Assembly: GCF_018598585.1 (NCBI RefSeq)
Contig: NZ_JAHESD010000011.1
Location: forward strand, 47,830-111,829
DNA length: 64,000 bases
Source of the DNA: Chryseosolibacter indicum
GTDB lineage: Bacteria; Bacteroidota; Bacteroidia; Cytophagales; Cyclobacteriaceae
Reading direction: 5' to 3'
The position numbers were made by a program, and so were the translations under genes. Every line of letters starts with the position of its first letter. Within the stretch, counting starts at the first letter, position 1. Positions 1-9,673 of this stretch are shown here, piece after piece. The notes under the pieces were generated by a model. The model saw nothing but the letters and a program-made list of their open reading frames with translations, did no database searches and was not told where the DNA came from.

Positions 1-1033
1 TGATACGCGTTTCAAAATAAACAGTGAAACCTTCATTCAACCAGAAGTCGTTCCAGGTAGCGTTGGTAACAAGGTTCCCAGACCAGCTATGCGCAAGTTC
101 ATGTGCTATAAGTGATGTTAGCGATCTATCTCCTGCAATAACTGTAGGCGTAGCAAATGTTAATCGAGGATTTTCCATTCCACCAAATGGAAAACTGGGA
201 GGAAGAACCAGAACATCGTATCTATCCCATTGATAAGGACCATACAATTCCTCAGCACCTGAGATCATCTTTTCAAGATCTGCAAACTCCCATACCGATT
301 TCTGTAGCATGGATGGCTCCGCATAAATTCCGCTTCTGTTACTAATTGCCTGAAATTGGAGATCGCCAACAGAAAGTGCGAGAAGATACGAAGGAACAGG
401 CTGTTTCATTTCAAAATGATAAACGCCTGTTTCGTTTTTCTGTTGAGGGTTAGAGGCACTCATTAAAGCGAGAAGATCTTTCGGCACTGTAACATCTGCC
501 TCATACGTGAAACGTACGCTGGGTGAATCCTGGCATGGAACCCAACTTCTTGCCAAAATAGCCTGCGACTGTGTAAATAGAAATGGAAATTTTTTTCCAG
601 CAGTTTGCTCTGGCGAGAGCCATTGCAATGCTTCTGCTCCGGGACTAGTAGTATAGCTAATGTTAATTGTTTTAGTATATGGCTTGATCATCACAGCCAA
701 AGCTTCTCCTAGTATTGAATCTCGTTCAGCAATTTTAAACTCCGTAGGTTGATCATCATCCAGCGTTACCTTTGCTATTTTGATATCTTTAATGTCGAAA
801 ATGATAACATCGGCATCTTCAATTGACTCTATTGTCCACGAAGCAACAGCTGTTATAATTTTGGTAGAAAAATCTATTGTCGAGGTCCATTTTAAGTGCT
901 TTACCCGTGCCTCTTGTGGTTGAGAAAATGAGTGTGGGTCTGTAGGCTTAAATGTTTTTTGCTCCATAGTTTTATTAGTAGAACAACCTGCAACCAAAAA
1001 AATAATGATGATGGCAAGGAATCTTAAATGCAT
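1..1033 (-). CDS. M1-family zinc aminopeptidase (LTA4 hydrolase-like), C-terminus cut by window edge
   Basis: Only the N-terminal ~344 codons are present; the gene runs off the left edge. It starts with a lipoprotein signal (MHLRFLAIIIIFLVAGC, lipobox VAGC), so the product is probably anchored in an envelope membrane. The M1 signature is complete: the exopeptidase motif GGMEN at about residue 283 and the zinc site HELAH at about 309, followed after 18 residues by the NE of LNEGF (third zinc ligand, ~332). M1 enzymes remove N-terminal residues from peptides; the short N-terminal domain and motif spacing resemble the leukotriene A4 hydrolase/aminopeptidase B branch. It lies 30 nt downstream of purM on the same strand and could be co-transcribed. 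Substrate preference cannot be read from this fragment. Confidence 0.93.
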   Translation of the reverse strand, partial: MHLRFLAIIIIFLVAGCSTNKTMEQKTFKPTDPHSFSQPQEARVKHLKWTSTIDFSTKIITAVASWTIESIEDADVIIFDIKDIKIAKVTLDDDQPTEFKIAERDSILGEALAVMIKPYTKTINISYTTSPGAEALQWLSPEQTAGKKFPFLFTQSQAILARSWVPCQDSPSVRFTYEADVTVPKDLLALMSASNPQQKNETGVYHFEMKQPVPSYLLALSVGDLQFQAISNRSGIYAEPSMLQKSVWEFADLEKMISGAEELYGPYQWDRYDVLVLPPSFPFGGMENPRLTFATPTVIAGDRSLTSLIAHELAHSWSGNLVTNATWNDFWLNEGFTVYFETRI

Positions 1034-1063
1034 ATTCTAATATGTTATGAATAAGCTCTATAC

Positions 1064-2230
1064 TTAATTATAAATAAATGTACCGTACTCTCCTTTAATT
1101 GTAACTTGTTTTTGAGAAGCAGCTTCAACTCTACCTATTACCTGAGCTTCAATACCGAATTGTTTTGCAATGTTGATAATATTACTTGCGTGCTTCTCCT
1201 CAGTATAAATTTCAAGACGATGACCCATGTTAAACACCTTATACATCTCTTTCCAATCCGTTCTGCTCTGCTCGTGAATTATCTTAAAAAGCGGCGGGAC
1301 GGTGAAAAGATTATCTTTAATGATATGTAATTGGTCTATAAAATGGAGCACTTTGGTTTGAGCGCCTCCACTGCAATGCACCATACCATGAATGTGTGAT
1401 CTATGTTGTTTAAAAACTTCAACCATTACAGGCGCATATGTTCTAGTAGGAGAAAGCACTAGTTTACCTATAGTAACACCAATCTCAGGGTTTACGTCTG
1501 TTAACTTATAATTTCCGCTATAAACCAGGTTAGAAGGTACTTGCTGATCGTAGGAGTCTGGATAAACGGTTGCGTAAGAATGATCAAAGACGTCATGACG
1601 TGCAGATGTGAGACCATTACTTCCCATCCCTCCGTTATATTCGTTTTCATAGGTAGCCTTTCCATAGGATGAGAAACCTATAATAACATCGTTGGCCTTA
1701 ATGCGACTATTATCAATTACGTCAGTGCGTTTCATTCTGCTCACCACCGTACTATCAACAACAATAGTCCGCACTAAATCACCTAAGTCAGCCGTTTCAC
1801 CTCCAGTGCTAATAATGTTTAATCCATGCTTTCTCAGCATTTCAAGGACTTCTTCTGTGCCGTTAATAATTGCCGCGATCACTTCACCCGGTATAAGGTT
1901 CTTATTTCGCCCAATTGTAGATGACAACAATATATTTTCAGTCGCCCCTACACAGAGAAGGTCATCGATATTCATGATAATCGCGTCCTGTGCTATTCCC
2001 CTCCATACGGAAAGATCACCGGTTTCTTTCCAATACATGTAGGCTAATGACGACTTTGTTCCAGCACCATCGGCATGCATTACGGTACAATATGTGGGGT
2101 CATTAGCCAGGTAATCAGGAACAATCTTACAAAATGCTTTTGGAAACAATCCCTTATCAAGCTTGCTGATGGCTTGATGAACATCTTCTTTAGAAGCGGA
2201 TACGCCTCGTTGATTATAACGGTCAGACAA
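1064..2230 (-). CDS. purM: Phosphoribosylformylglycinamidine cyclo-ligase (AIR synthase)
   Basis: PurM closes the imidazole ring in purine synthesis (FGAM + ATP to AIR), in the cytoplasm. The N-terminal AIRS half carries the substrate/ATP loop HADGAGTKSS (~residue 52) and MNIDDLLCVGA (~86), followed by GGETADLGDLVRT (~142); the C-terminal AIRS_C half has SPTRTYAPV and a VHCSGGAQTK loop. The length of 388 residues is longer than the ~345 of enterobacterial PurM but, to my knowledge, usual for Bacteroidota PurM, which also begin with the same RYNQRGVSASKEDVH stretch. The start appears to be TTG at 2230: the frame is closed by a stop just upstream and contains no ATG until about codon 50, inside the catalytic domain. 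No other pur gene is adjacent. Confidence 0.92.
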   Translation of the reverse strand: MSDRYNQRGVSASKEDVHQAISKLDKGLFPKAFCKIVPDYLANDPTYCTVMHADGAGTKSSLAYMYWKETGDLSVWRGIAQDAIIMNIDDLLCVGATENILLSSTIGRNKNLIPGEVIAAIINGTEEVLEMLRKHGLNIISTGGETADLGDLVRTIVVDSTVVSRMKRTDVIDNSRIKANDVIIGFSSYGKATYENEYNGGMGSNGLTSARHDVFDHSYATVYPDSYDQQVPSNLVYSGNYKLTDVNPEIGVTIGKLVLSPTRTYAPVMVEVFKQHRSHIHGMVHCSGGAQTKVLHFIDQLHIIKDNLFTVPPLFKIIHEQSRTDWKEMYKVFNMGHRLEIYTEEKHASNIINIAKQFGIEAQVIGRVEAASQKQVTIKGEYGTFIYN

Positions 2231-2482
2231 TGTAGTGGTCGATTAGTCGATCTGCAAATGTGCAAAATTTTTTCCTTTTCAATGTATTTCTTGAGTCAAT
2301 ATGGTTAGATCAACGCTATTGACAATCTGGACTATAAGATTTAAGATGCTAATGGAGAGTTTTATTTTAAAAAGCTCAATTAACAAAACCACTTTCCCAG
2401 AAATAAAGTCTTAAAAACAGGTGGGATACTTGGAACATGCAACCAATTTAGCTTTTTTAGGTCTTCTTCAAGAAACAACTTT

Positions 2483-4876
2483 ATGTTTAAGAATTACCTT
2501 CTCATTGCTGTCAGGAATCTTTCGAAGAACCTCGGTTATACCTCTATTAATGTAATAGGACTTGCAATAGGGCTTGCAAGCTGCCTACTCGTTACGCTTT
2601 ATATCCGGTTCGAATTAAGTTATGAAAACTTCCATAACAACAAGGACAAGATCTATCGTTATATTCCCAGAGGTGAAAGAGATGGTCTAGTGCGGATGCA
2701 GACATTTGCACCTGCCGGATTTGGCCCGCTCGTTAAGGAAAACTTTAGAGAGGTTGAGTCCTTTACAAGGTTCAGTACAATGGATGAGCGACCATTGCTT
2801 AAGCATAATGAGAATGTAATTGATGCTAAAAGTTTGGTGCTTGCTGATCCTGAGTTCTTCAAAATTTTCAGCTTTAAATTAATTGAGGGTAAAGCAGAAA
2901 GTGCACTATCGAGACCATTTACTATTGTGATTTCTAAATCTATAGCCGAAAAACATTTTGCGGGCAGTGCCTTAGGAAAGATAATAAGGTATGATAATGC
3001 CTATGACTTGGAGGTAACCGGCGTATTTGAAGATGTCCCTGCAAACTCACACCTTAAGTTCTCGTACGTGGTACCCTTTGAAAGCGTTGCTAAAATTGTT
3101 GAGGATCGTTATAAAATTCCAGCGCATCAATTTCTAAGTAGCCTGGATGCGTGGAATTATTCAACTTACTTCTATATACCTAATGCAAAAGACATAAGCG
3201 ATCTTGCGAAAAGAATTGATAAAAAATTTACAGAAGCAAGAAAAGAAGAATTTGATGCTGAAGCATTAGGCGACTGGCTTCAGCCATTAAATGAAATACA
3301 TTTTACAAAAGGTATTAGAGGAGATAGCGCAAATGGAGACATGAACACCATTTTTATTTTTTCTGCAATTGCTATTATGATTTTGCTTATTGCATGCTTC
3401 AACTTTATGAATCTTTCAACTGCCCGAGCGATCAAACGTTCAAAAGAAGTAGGACTAAGAAAAGTGATGGGAGCAATTAGATATCAATTGATTAAACAGT
3501 TTCTAGGAGAAACGTTGGTTCTCGTTCTTATTTCCATGGTTTTATGTATTATTCTCCTTGAGTTTCTAGTTCCCCTTTTCAACTCTTTAATAGGTCAGCA
3601 ACTAAATGTAGTCTATTTCGGAAAGAACAGCATCCTTTGGGTGATTGTTGCTGCTGGAACATTAACTGGTTTAATTGCTGGAAGTTACCCTGCTTTTTAT
3701 TTAAGTTCCTTTACACCAGCTAAAGTTTTAAAAGGCCAGACAGGAGTTGCAGGAAATGCAGGACTCAGAAAAGTATTAACCGTAATGCAGTTTGGCGTAG
3801 CAACCTTTCTATTAATCGGGACCCTCGTGGTATCCCTGCAAATGCGCTTTATTCAAAATACAAATCTCGGCTTTAATAAAGAAAACATAATTTATATGAA
3901 CCCACCCGCTGCGCTGTGGCCTAAGGTTGATGTATTTAAAGAAACTTTAATTTCCCATAATAATATTAAATCTGTATCGGTTTCAAATGGTACTCCAGGT
4001 ATGGAAAATTCAACATGGCGATATGATTTTCCTGGGACAAATATTCCCGAGAGGCCAATGAATACCCTTATAATAGATTATGATTATTTAAATACTTATG
4101 GGTTAGAGCTGATAGAAGGAAGAAATTTATCTAAAGAATTTGCAACTGATTCACTGGAAGCTTATTTGGTTAACGAGGCTGCTGTCAGAGACCTGATGAT
4201 AGAAAAACCAATCGGTCACCCAATCAGAGCGAAGGACGGTCATCCCGTTGGGAGAATAGTGGGAGTTGTTAAAGATTTCCATTATAGATCTCTACATAGA
4301 GCGATAGAGCCACTTGTATTGCGAATTGATCCTGGAAATACGTGGTGCATTTCGGTAAGAATGGGGACAGGAAATCTTAGCGACAATTTAAAAACTGTTG
4401 AAAGAGTATGGAGGCAATTTCAACCTGATTATCCTTTCACATATGAGTTTTTAGATGAAACAATTGAAAGGCAGTATAGAGCCGACCAAAATACCGGTAT
4501 ACTTTTAACTTCATTTACTATTCTGGCTATTCTTATTGCCTGTTTAGGACTTTTAGGTCTAACCTCCTTTATGACTGAACAACGAAAAAAAGAAATCGGA
4601 ATAAGAAAGGTATTAGGAGCGAGCGTATCAAATATCGTTGTGTTACTTTCACGAGACTTTTCTAAGCTTGTGCTCATAGGGTTTTTAGTTGTTATACCAC
4701 TAGCATGGTATGCGGTGCAGAAATGGTTGGAGAACTTTACCTATAAAACTGAGATAAATCCGTTAATATATTTGATTGCAGGAATGATCATAGGAATTAT
4801 AGCGTGGCTTTCAATAGCCTATCAATCTATTAAAGCTGCGACTGTCAATCCAACCGAAACACTTAGAAATGAGTAA
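2483..4876 (+). CDS. FtsX/MacB-type ABC transporter permease
   Basis: A 797-residue inner-membrane permease with two copies of the FtsX module. The first membrane segment is at ~21-42, followed by a periplasmic MacB-type core (~43-280), then FtsX 1 with three membrane segments (~285-400) and its cytoplasmic coupling motif RSKEVGLRKVMGA. A further single segment lies near 430, then a second periplasmic domain and FtsX 2 (~670-790) with the matching coupling motif RKKEIGIRKVLGA. This double-FtsX layout is common in Bacteroidota and resembles MacB-class mechanotransmission machines that export or act on substrates in the periplasm. No ATPase gene is adjacent, so it must use an ATPase encoded elsewhere. 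The substrate is unknown. Confidence 0.9.
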   Translation: MFKNYLLIAVRNLSKNLGYTSINVIGLAIGLASCLLVTLYIRFELSYENFHNNKDKIYRYIPRGERDGLVRMQTFAPAGFGPLVKENFREVESFTRFSTMDERPLLKHNENVIDAKSLVLADPEFFKIFSFKLIEGKAESALSRPFTIVISKSIAEKHFAGSALGKIIRYDNAYDLEVTGVFEDVPANSHLKFSYVVPFESVAKIVEDRYKIPAHQFLSSLDAWNYSTYFYIPNAKDISDLAKRIDKKFTEARKEEFDAEALGDWLQPLNEIHFTKGIRGDSANGDMNTIFIFSAIAIMILLIACFNFMNLSTARAIKRSKEVGLRKVMGAIRYQLIKQFLGETLVLVLISMVLCIILLEFLVPLFNSLIGQQLNVVYFGKNSILWVIVAAGTLTGLIAGSYPAFYLSSFTPAKVLKGQTGVAGNAGLRKVLTVMQFGVATFLLIGTLVVSLQMRFIQNTNLGFNKENIIYMNPPAALWPKVDVFKETLISHNNIKSVSVSNGTPGMENSTWRYDFPGTNIPERPMNTLIIDYDYLNTYGLELIEGRNLSKEFATDSLEAYLVNEAAVRDLMIEKPIGHPIRAKDGHPVGRIVGVVKDFHYRSLHRAIEPLVLRIDPGNTWCISVRMGTGNLSDNLKTVERVWRQFQPDYPFTYEFLDETIERQYRADQNTGILLTSFTILAILIACLGLLGLTSFMTEQRKKEIGIRKVLGASVSNIVVLLSRDFSKLVLIGFLVVIPLAWYAVQKWLENFTYKTEINPLIYLIAGMIIGIIAWLSIAYQSIKAATVNPTETLRNE

Positions 4877-4885
4877 TAGTTAAAG

Positions 4886-4923
4886 ATGGCCTTGGGGAGA
4901 TGTAAAGGCCATTCTTTATTTTT
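4886..4923 (+). terminator. Rho-independent terminator of the FtsX-type permease
   Basis: ATGGCCTT (4886-4893) pairs with AAGGCCAT (4905-4912) around an 11-nt loop, followed by TCTTTATTTTT. It sits 10 nt after the permease stop, in the convergent gap with the methyltransferase gene. Confidence 0.7.
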
Positions 4924-4932
4924 AAGATAAAT

Positions 4933-5469
4933 TCATCTTAAATCCCTAAGTTTTTTAAAAAACTCCCATGTAACAATACCGAGGCATACTGATATGTTCA
5001 GAGAGTGCTTAGTGCCATATTGAGGAATTTCTAAAGCCATATCTCCTAAAGAGACCGCCTCATCACTCACTCCATGAACTTCGTTACCAAAAACCAGACA
5101 ATACTTCTCATCAATATTAGCATTCAGGTTATTTAAAGAAATGCTGTGCGTTGTCTGTTCTATGATAACTATCTTATAATTATTCTTTCTGAGGTGTTCC
5201 AGCACAAAGGCTGTGCTTTCTGCATATTCCCAGTCAACCGATTGGGTTGCTCCTAATGCAGTTTTCTCTATTTCCCGATGAGGAGGCGTCCCTGTTATTC
5301 CTGTTAAATAAATCTTTTCTACCTTAAAAGCATCAGCTGTTCTAAAAGCCGAGCCTACATTATGAAGGCTTCTTACGTTATCAAGAACAATGGTAATTGG
5401 AAGTTTAACTGATTCCTTAAATTCATCAACGGTAATTCTCCCAAGTTCCTCAAGTTTTAGTTTTTTCAT
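4933..5469 (-). CDS. SpoU/TrmH-family RNA 2'-O-methyltransferase
   Basis: A 178-residue SPOUT-fold RNA methyltransferase. The three family motifs are visible: motif 1 NVRSLHNVGSAFRTAD (~residue 27, with the conserved N and R), motif 2 LVFGNEVHGVSDEA (~126) and motif 3 IPQYGTKHSLNISVCLGI (~148), which forms the knot and SAM pocket. There is no N-terminal substrate-binding extension, so it is the short TrmH-like type acting on tRNA or rRNA. The exact target (for example Gm18 of tRNA) cannot be decided from motifs. It is a single gene, convergent with the upstream permease and divergent from mutS. Confidence 0.9.
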   Translation of the reverse strand: MKKLKLEELGRITVDEFKESVKLPITIVLDNVRSLHNVGSAFRTADAFKVEKIYLTGITGTPPHREIEKTALGATQSVDWEYAESTAFVLEHLRKNNYKIVIIEQTTHSISLNNLNANIDEKYCLVFGNEVHGVSDEAVSLGDMALEIPQYGTKHSLNISVCLGIVTWEFFKKLRDLR

Positions 5470-5633
5470 ACCCGCAAATTAATTGTGACAACTCAATTGT
5501 GCTGTATTTCTTGCCTGATTTGTAATTTATACCTCGGCGCGAAAGTAAAATGGGCATATTGAAGGAATAAGAGGAGGTTAAAGAGCTTTCAAGAAAAAAA
5601 ATCTTTGGGAAAAAACATCCCGCAGTAGTTTTC

Positions 5634-5641
5634 TATCTTTG
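5634..5641 (+). promoter_or_regulatory. Bacteroidota -7 promoter element of mutS
   Basis: TATCTTTG matches the TAnnTTTG consensus of the Bacteroidota primary sigma factor exactly. Only five bases separate it from the mutS ATG at 5647, so the transcript would begin at or almost at the start codon. A TTTG about 26 nt upstream could serve as a loosely spaced -33 element. Confidence 0.6.
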
Positions 5642-5646
5642 TTTTT

Positions 5647-8259
5647 ATGGCTGAGGCGAAAACCACTACTGAAACCCCGCTCATGAAGCAATACAATGCT
5701 ATAAAGGCAAAGTATCCAGGGGCATTACTTCTTTTTAGGGTTGGCGATTTTTATGAGACTTTCGGGCAGGACGCTATTGCTGCCAGTAAAGTACTTGATA
5801 TTGTACTTACAAAAAGGGGTGCGGGGTCTAGTTCAGAAACGGAACTTGCGGGCTTTCCACATCACTCTCTTGACACATACCTGCCAAAGCTGGTTAAGGC
5901 AGGCCATCGGGTAGCTATCTGCGATCAACTTGAAGATCCCCGTTTTGTAAAAGGTATTGTTAAAAGAGGAGTTACTGAGCTTGTTACGCCGGGCCTCTCT
6001 TATAATGACAATGTTCTCGACCGAAAGCAAAACAACTTCCTGGCTTCTGTTTTTTCAGGAAAAGAGATGCTTGGTGTGTCTTTTCTCGATGTATCTACTG
6101 GCGAGTTTTATGCTGCGCAAGGCAATGAAAGTTACGTGCTCAAGCTTATTCAGGGCTTTGCTCCTTCTGAAATTATTTTCAGCAAGCAGTCACGTGATAA
6201 ACTTGAAAAACTTTTAGGCGATGAGTATAATACTTTTGCTCTTGAAGAGTGGGTATATGGGTTTGATTATGCTTATGAAAAACTTATCAATCAGTTCAAA
6301 ACCGCTTCTCTAAAAGGTTTTGGTATTGACGAAATGGGAGAAGCTATTATTGCTGCCGGAGCTATTCTCCATTACCTGGAAGATACTGAACACAGGGATA
6401 CTTCTCATATCGCATATATTTCTCGTATAGATGAGGACAAATACGTTTGGCTTGATAAGTTTACTATACGCAATCTTGAAATTGTTTACGCACAACACGA
6501 GGGTGGTGTACCGCTGATTGATATTCTTGATCAGACGGCTACACCCATGGGATCTCGTCAACTTCGAAAATGGATGATCCTCCCCCTAAAGGATAAGATT
6601 GCGATTGAAGAACGTCTTAAAGTTGTTGATGAGTTTCACAAAGACAACACGCTTTCGGAAAAGCTTCTTGAACAATTAAGGCAAATCGCCGACCTTGAAC
6701 GATTAATTTCAAAAGTTGCTGTTAACCGCATCAACCCAAGAGAAATGCTTCAGCTTAAAAAATCTCTGAAGTGCATCGCTCCCATACGCCAACAACTTAT
6801 TCAGCATTCATCCAACGAATTAAAGAAGTTAGCTGATCAACTCCATCTTTGTGAATTCCTGACAGAAAAAATTGAGAAAGAGTTAAGAGAAGATGTTTCC
6901 ATTTTAAGCAACCAGGGTGGATTAATCAAAGAGGGCGTAGATGCAGAGTTAGATGAACTTCAAAAAATTGCCTTTTCAGGAAAAGATTATCTCCTGCAAA
7001 TTCAGAAGCGGGAGGTTGAACGAACCGGAATTTCATCTTTAAAGATTTCGTATAACAAAGTTTTCGGTTACTACTTAGAAGTAAGTAATGCAAATAAGGA
7101 CAAAGTACCTTCGGATTGGATCCGGAAACAGACGCTGGCAAATGCTGAACGTTTTATTACTGAAGAGCTGAAGGTGTATGAAGAAAAGATTCTTCATGCA
7201 GAGGAAAAACTTGTTGTGATAGAACAGCGTATTTTTAATGCGCTTGTTCATCATGCCGCAGAATTTGTTCCTCAAATACAGCAGAATGCACGTGTATTAG
7301 CACAAATAGATTGCCTGCTTTCTTTTTCTACTGTGGCTAAGAACAATCGGTATGTAAGGCCAGATATTAATGAGTCTTTAATTATAGACATTAAATCAGG
7401 TCGACACCCCGTTATTGAAAAGCAATTGCCTGTTGGTGAAACGTATGTTCCTAACGATATATTTCTTGATAGCGAGAAGCAACAAATATTAATAATTACC
7501 GGACCTAACATGGCGGGAAAGTCAGCATTGCTCAGGCAGACTGCCTTAATCGTACTTCTTGCTCAGATAGGATGTTTTGTTCCTGCCACAAGTGCTAGTA
7601 TCGGTATAGTAGACAAGATTTTTACGAGAGTAGGAGCCTCCGATAATCTTTCACGGGGAGAATCAACTTTTATGGTTGAAATGACCGAGACAGCGAGCAT
7701 CCTTAACAATCTCAGCAATCGAAGTCTTATTTTAATGGATGAGATCGGAAGAGGTACAAGTACTTATGATGGAGTTTCTATCGCCTGGGCTATAGTTGAA
7801 TATCTTCATAACCACAGCCATAAAGATTGTAAACCAAAAACTTTATTTGCTACTCATTATCACGAGCTTAATCAACTCCAAGAAGATCTTGTAAGAGTTA
7901 AGAACTTTAATGTATCGGTAAAAGAAGTTGGCGATAAGATCATCTTCATGCGCAAACTTAAAGAAGGAGGCAGTGAACACAGCTTTGGCATTCACGTAGC
8001 ACAGCTAGCAGGTATGCCGAATAAAGTAGTTTTCAGGGCTAACGAAATTCTTCATTTTCTAGAAAAAGACAGGCATAAGAACGAAAAGAAAAAAGTTCAG
8101 GATATACCCAAACCAATACCTCAAATGAGTTTGTTTGAGAGCGACCCCCGGTTAAGAGAGATGGAAGAGATGCTAGTGAAAATTGACATTAATACCATAA
8201 GCCCGGTAGAAGCACTTCTAAAATTGAACGAAGTATTAACCGTCTTAAAGAGAAAATAA
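5647..8259 (+). CDS. mutS: DNA mismatch repair protein MutS
   Basis: A full-length 870-residue MutS1. It recognises mismatches and small loops and starts repair with MutL. The mismatch-reading motif GDFYETFG (Phe-x-Glu type) is at ~residue 34; connector, core and clamp domains follow (~130-580). The ABC-type ATPase has Walker A GPNMAGKS at ~619, the signature region LSRGESTFMVEM, Walker B LILMDEIGRGTSTYDG and the switch histidine in FATHYHELNQL. Near the C-terminus, PQMSLF (~825) fits a sliding-clamp-binding motif, followed by the dimerising helix-turn-helix SPVEALLKLNEV. The ATG at 5647 gives the usual N-terminus (TPLMKQYNAIKAKYPGALLLFRVGDFYE). It is transcribed alone, from a promoter placed almost on the start codon. 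Confidence 0.98.
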   Translation: MAEAKTTTETPLMKQYNAIKAKYPGALLLFRVGDFYETFGQDAIAASKVLDIVLTKRGAGSSSETELAGFPHHSLDTYLPKLVKAGHRVAICDQLEDPRFVKGIVKRGVTELVTPGLSYNDNVLDRKQNNFLASVFSGKEMLGVSFLDVSTGEFYAAQGNESYVLKLIQGFAPSEIIFSKQSRDKLEKLLGDEYNTFALEEWVYGFDYAYEKLINQFKTASLKGFGIDEMGEAIIAAGAILHYLEDTEHRDTSHIAYISRIDEDKYVWLDKFTIRNLEIVYAQHEGGVPLIDILDQTATPMGSRQLRKWMILPLKDKIAIEERLKVVDEFHKDNTLSEKLLEQLRQIADLERLISKVAVNRINPREMLQLKKSLKCIAPIRQQLIQHSSNELKKLADQLHLCEFLTEKIEKELREDVSILSNQGGLIKEGVDAELDELQKIAFSGKDYLLQIQKREVERTGISSLKISYNKVFGYYLEVSNANKDKVPSDWIRKQTLANAERFITEELKVYEEKILHAEEKLVVIEQRIFNALVHHAAEFVPQIQQNARVLAQIDCLLSFSTVAKNNRYVRPDINESLIIDIKSGRHPVIEKQLPVGETYVPNDIFLDSEKQQILIITGPNMAGKSALLRQTALIVLLAQIGCFVPATSASIGIVDKIFTRVGASDNLSRGESTFMVEMTETASILNNLSNRSLILMDEIGRGTSTYDGVSIAWAIVEYLHNHSHKDCKPKTLFATHYHELNQLQEDLVRVKNFNVSVKEVGDKIIFMRKLKEGGSEHSFGIHVAQLAGMPNKVVFRANEILHFLEKDRHKNEKKKVQDIPKPIPQMSLFESDPRLREMEEMLVKIDINTISPVEALLKLNEVLTVLKRK

Positions 8260-8492
8260 AACAGCCTTTCTTTAGAATAATAAGTATTCTTGCGTAAGTA
8301 CTTCAACTTATTTGATACTTGCCTAACAAGTGTTTCTCTGTGTTTTCAATATTTGAAGATATTTATTTAACCCGCGCAATGAATTTTAAACATTACACAC
8401 GACCTTTGTAAAAAATTTTTTTGATTCGCATGCATTAATTTCAGCAGGTGCTTGCGAACCTTATTGTATCACTCTGCTGTTCGTTAGAGACC

Positions 8493-9434
8493 ATGAGTCA
8501 AAGTTTAAGTCCTGAAGTAAGAAACAAGCCAATCCTGAAGCAAGAGATTGCGTTTGCTGTCGTTCACCTGATTCCTTTTGCAGCTATTTGGACAGGTGCA
8601 ACAATGTTTGATTGGATCGTATGTGGGGTCCTGTATGTTTTCCGCATGTTTTGGGTAACAGGTGGTTATCACCGTTATTTTTCACACAAGTCGTATAAGA
8701 CCTCACGCTGGTTTCAGTTTATCATTGCATTTATGGCTCAAACATCGGCACAGAAAGGTGCTTTATGGTGGGCTGCACATCATCGCCATCACCATCGCCA
8801 TAGCGATACACCAGCCGATCCTCACTCTATGAAGATCTACGGCTTTTGGTACTCGCATATCGGGTGGATTGTTGGTCCTGATTTTAAGGAAACAGATTAC
8901 AAGACAATAGGCGACTATGCTAAATACCCTGAGCTTGTTTGGTTAAATAAATTTCATGCTGTTCCGGCTATTGTCTTGGCTATAGCTGTTACAGCTCTTG
9001 GCGCTTATGTTAATGGTGGGAGCGTATCGCTGATGTTTACACATCATGGCTTGTCTACCTTATTTATTGGTTTCTTTTTGAGTACTGTTATCCTGTATCA
9101 CGGAACATTCTCTATAAATTCAATCATGCATAAATTCGGCTTTCAGCGTTACGAATCGGATGATGAGTCGAAAAACAGCATCTGGCTTGCCTTGCTTACG
9201 CTGGGTGAAGGATGGCATAACAACCACCACTATTATGAAGTATCCTCACGCCAAGGATTTTTCTGGTGGGAGATTGATATCACCTATTATATTCTAAAAG
9301 GTTTAGCAGCTGTTGGGCTTATCTGGGATCTTAAAGGTGTTCCAAAGCACATTAAGTATTCTAAAAACAAGCAGCATGCACAGCAATTGAAGAAAGAAGC
9401 GCTGCAGCAACAGCCTTTGAAAGAGGTTGCTTAG
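8493..9434 (+). CDS. Acyl-CoA/acyl-lipid delta-9-type desaturase
   Basis: A 313-residue membrane di-iron fatty acid desaturase that introduces a cis double bond into saturated acyl chains, so adjusting membrane fluidity. The histidine boxes are HRYFSH (~residue 61), HHRHHH (~98) and HNNHH (~244), arranged as in stearoyl-CoA desaturases. Hydrophobic segments lie before and between the boxes, and the C-terminus is rich in K and Q. I chose ATG 8493 (MSQSLSPEV) over an in-frame ATG 45 nt upstream, because the extra residues are not needed by the family. It is a single gene; the tRNA pair downstream has its own promoter. No electron-donor gene is adjacent. Confidence 0.93.
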   Translation: MSQSLSPEVRNKPILKQEIAFAVVHLIPFAAIWTGATMFDWIVCGVLYVFRMFWVTGGYHRYFSHKSYKTSRWFQFIIAFMAQTSAQKGALWWAAHHRHHHRHSDTPADPHSMKIYGFWYSHIGWIVGPDFKETDYKTIGDYAKYPELVWLNKFHAVPAIVLAIAVTALGAYVNGGSVSLMFTHHGLSTLFIGFFLSTVILYHGTFSINSIMHKFGFQRYESDDESKNSIWLALLTLGEGWHNNHHYYEVSSRQGFFWWEIDITYYILKGLAAVGLIWDLKGVPKHIKYSKNKQHAQQLKKEALQQQPLKEVA

Positions 9435-9483
9435 AATTTGATAAAAGAATCTGCTATTAATTTTTTAAAAAAGTAGCAGATTC

Positions 9484-9513
9484 TTGCATTTTTAGAAACG
9501 CTCACTAAATTTG
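9484..9513 (+). promoter_or_regulatory. Bacteroidota-type promoter of the tRNA-Gly/tRNA-Leu unit
   Basis: A TTG (-33 element, 9484-9486) is followed after 19 nt by TAAATTTG (9506-9513), an exact match to TAnnTTTG, with a C next (TAnnTTTGC). The tRNA-Gly gene begins 33 nt further on. Confidence 0.7.
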
Positions 9514-9546
9514 CAGTCCCTTTACAGATATAAGGAAAGGAAATAA

Positions 9547-9620
<74 letters not shown>

Positions 9621-9625
9621 AACAG

Positions 9626-9653
9626 CCCCTCTGACGGAGGGGATTGTTATTTT
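9626..9653 (+). terminator. Small hairpin between the two tRNAs
   Basis: CCCCTC (9626-9631) pairs with GAGGGG (9637-9642), followed by the T-rich run ATTGTTATTTT. It may be a weak terminator or a processing/attenuation hairpin after tRNA-Gly; tRNA-Leu follows only 20 nt later. Confidence 0.4.
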
Positions 9654-9673
9654 AAGAGGTTTTAATAAACCAC

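Noticed and set aside
8280..8310. AGAATA/TATTCT inverted repeat after mutS as terminator
   Set aside because: Six A/T-rich pairs without a U-tract; too weak to call.
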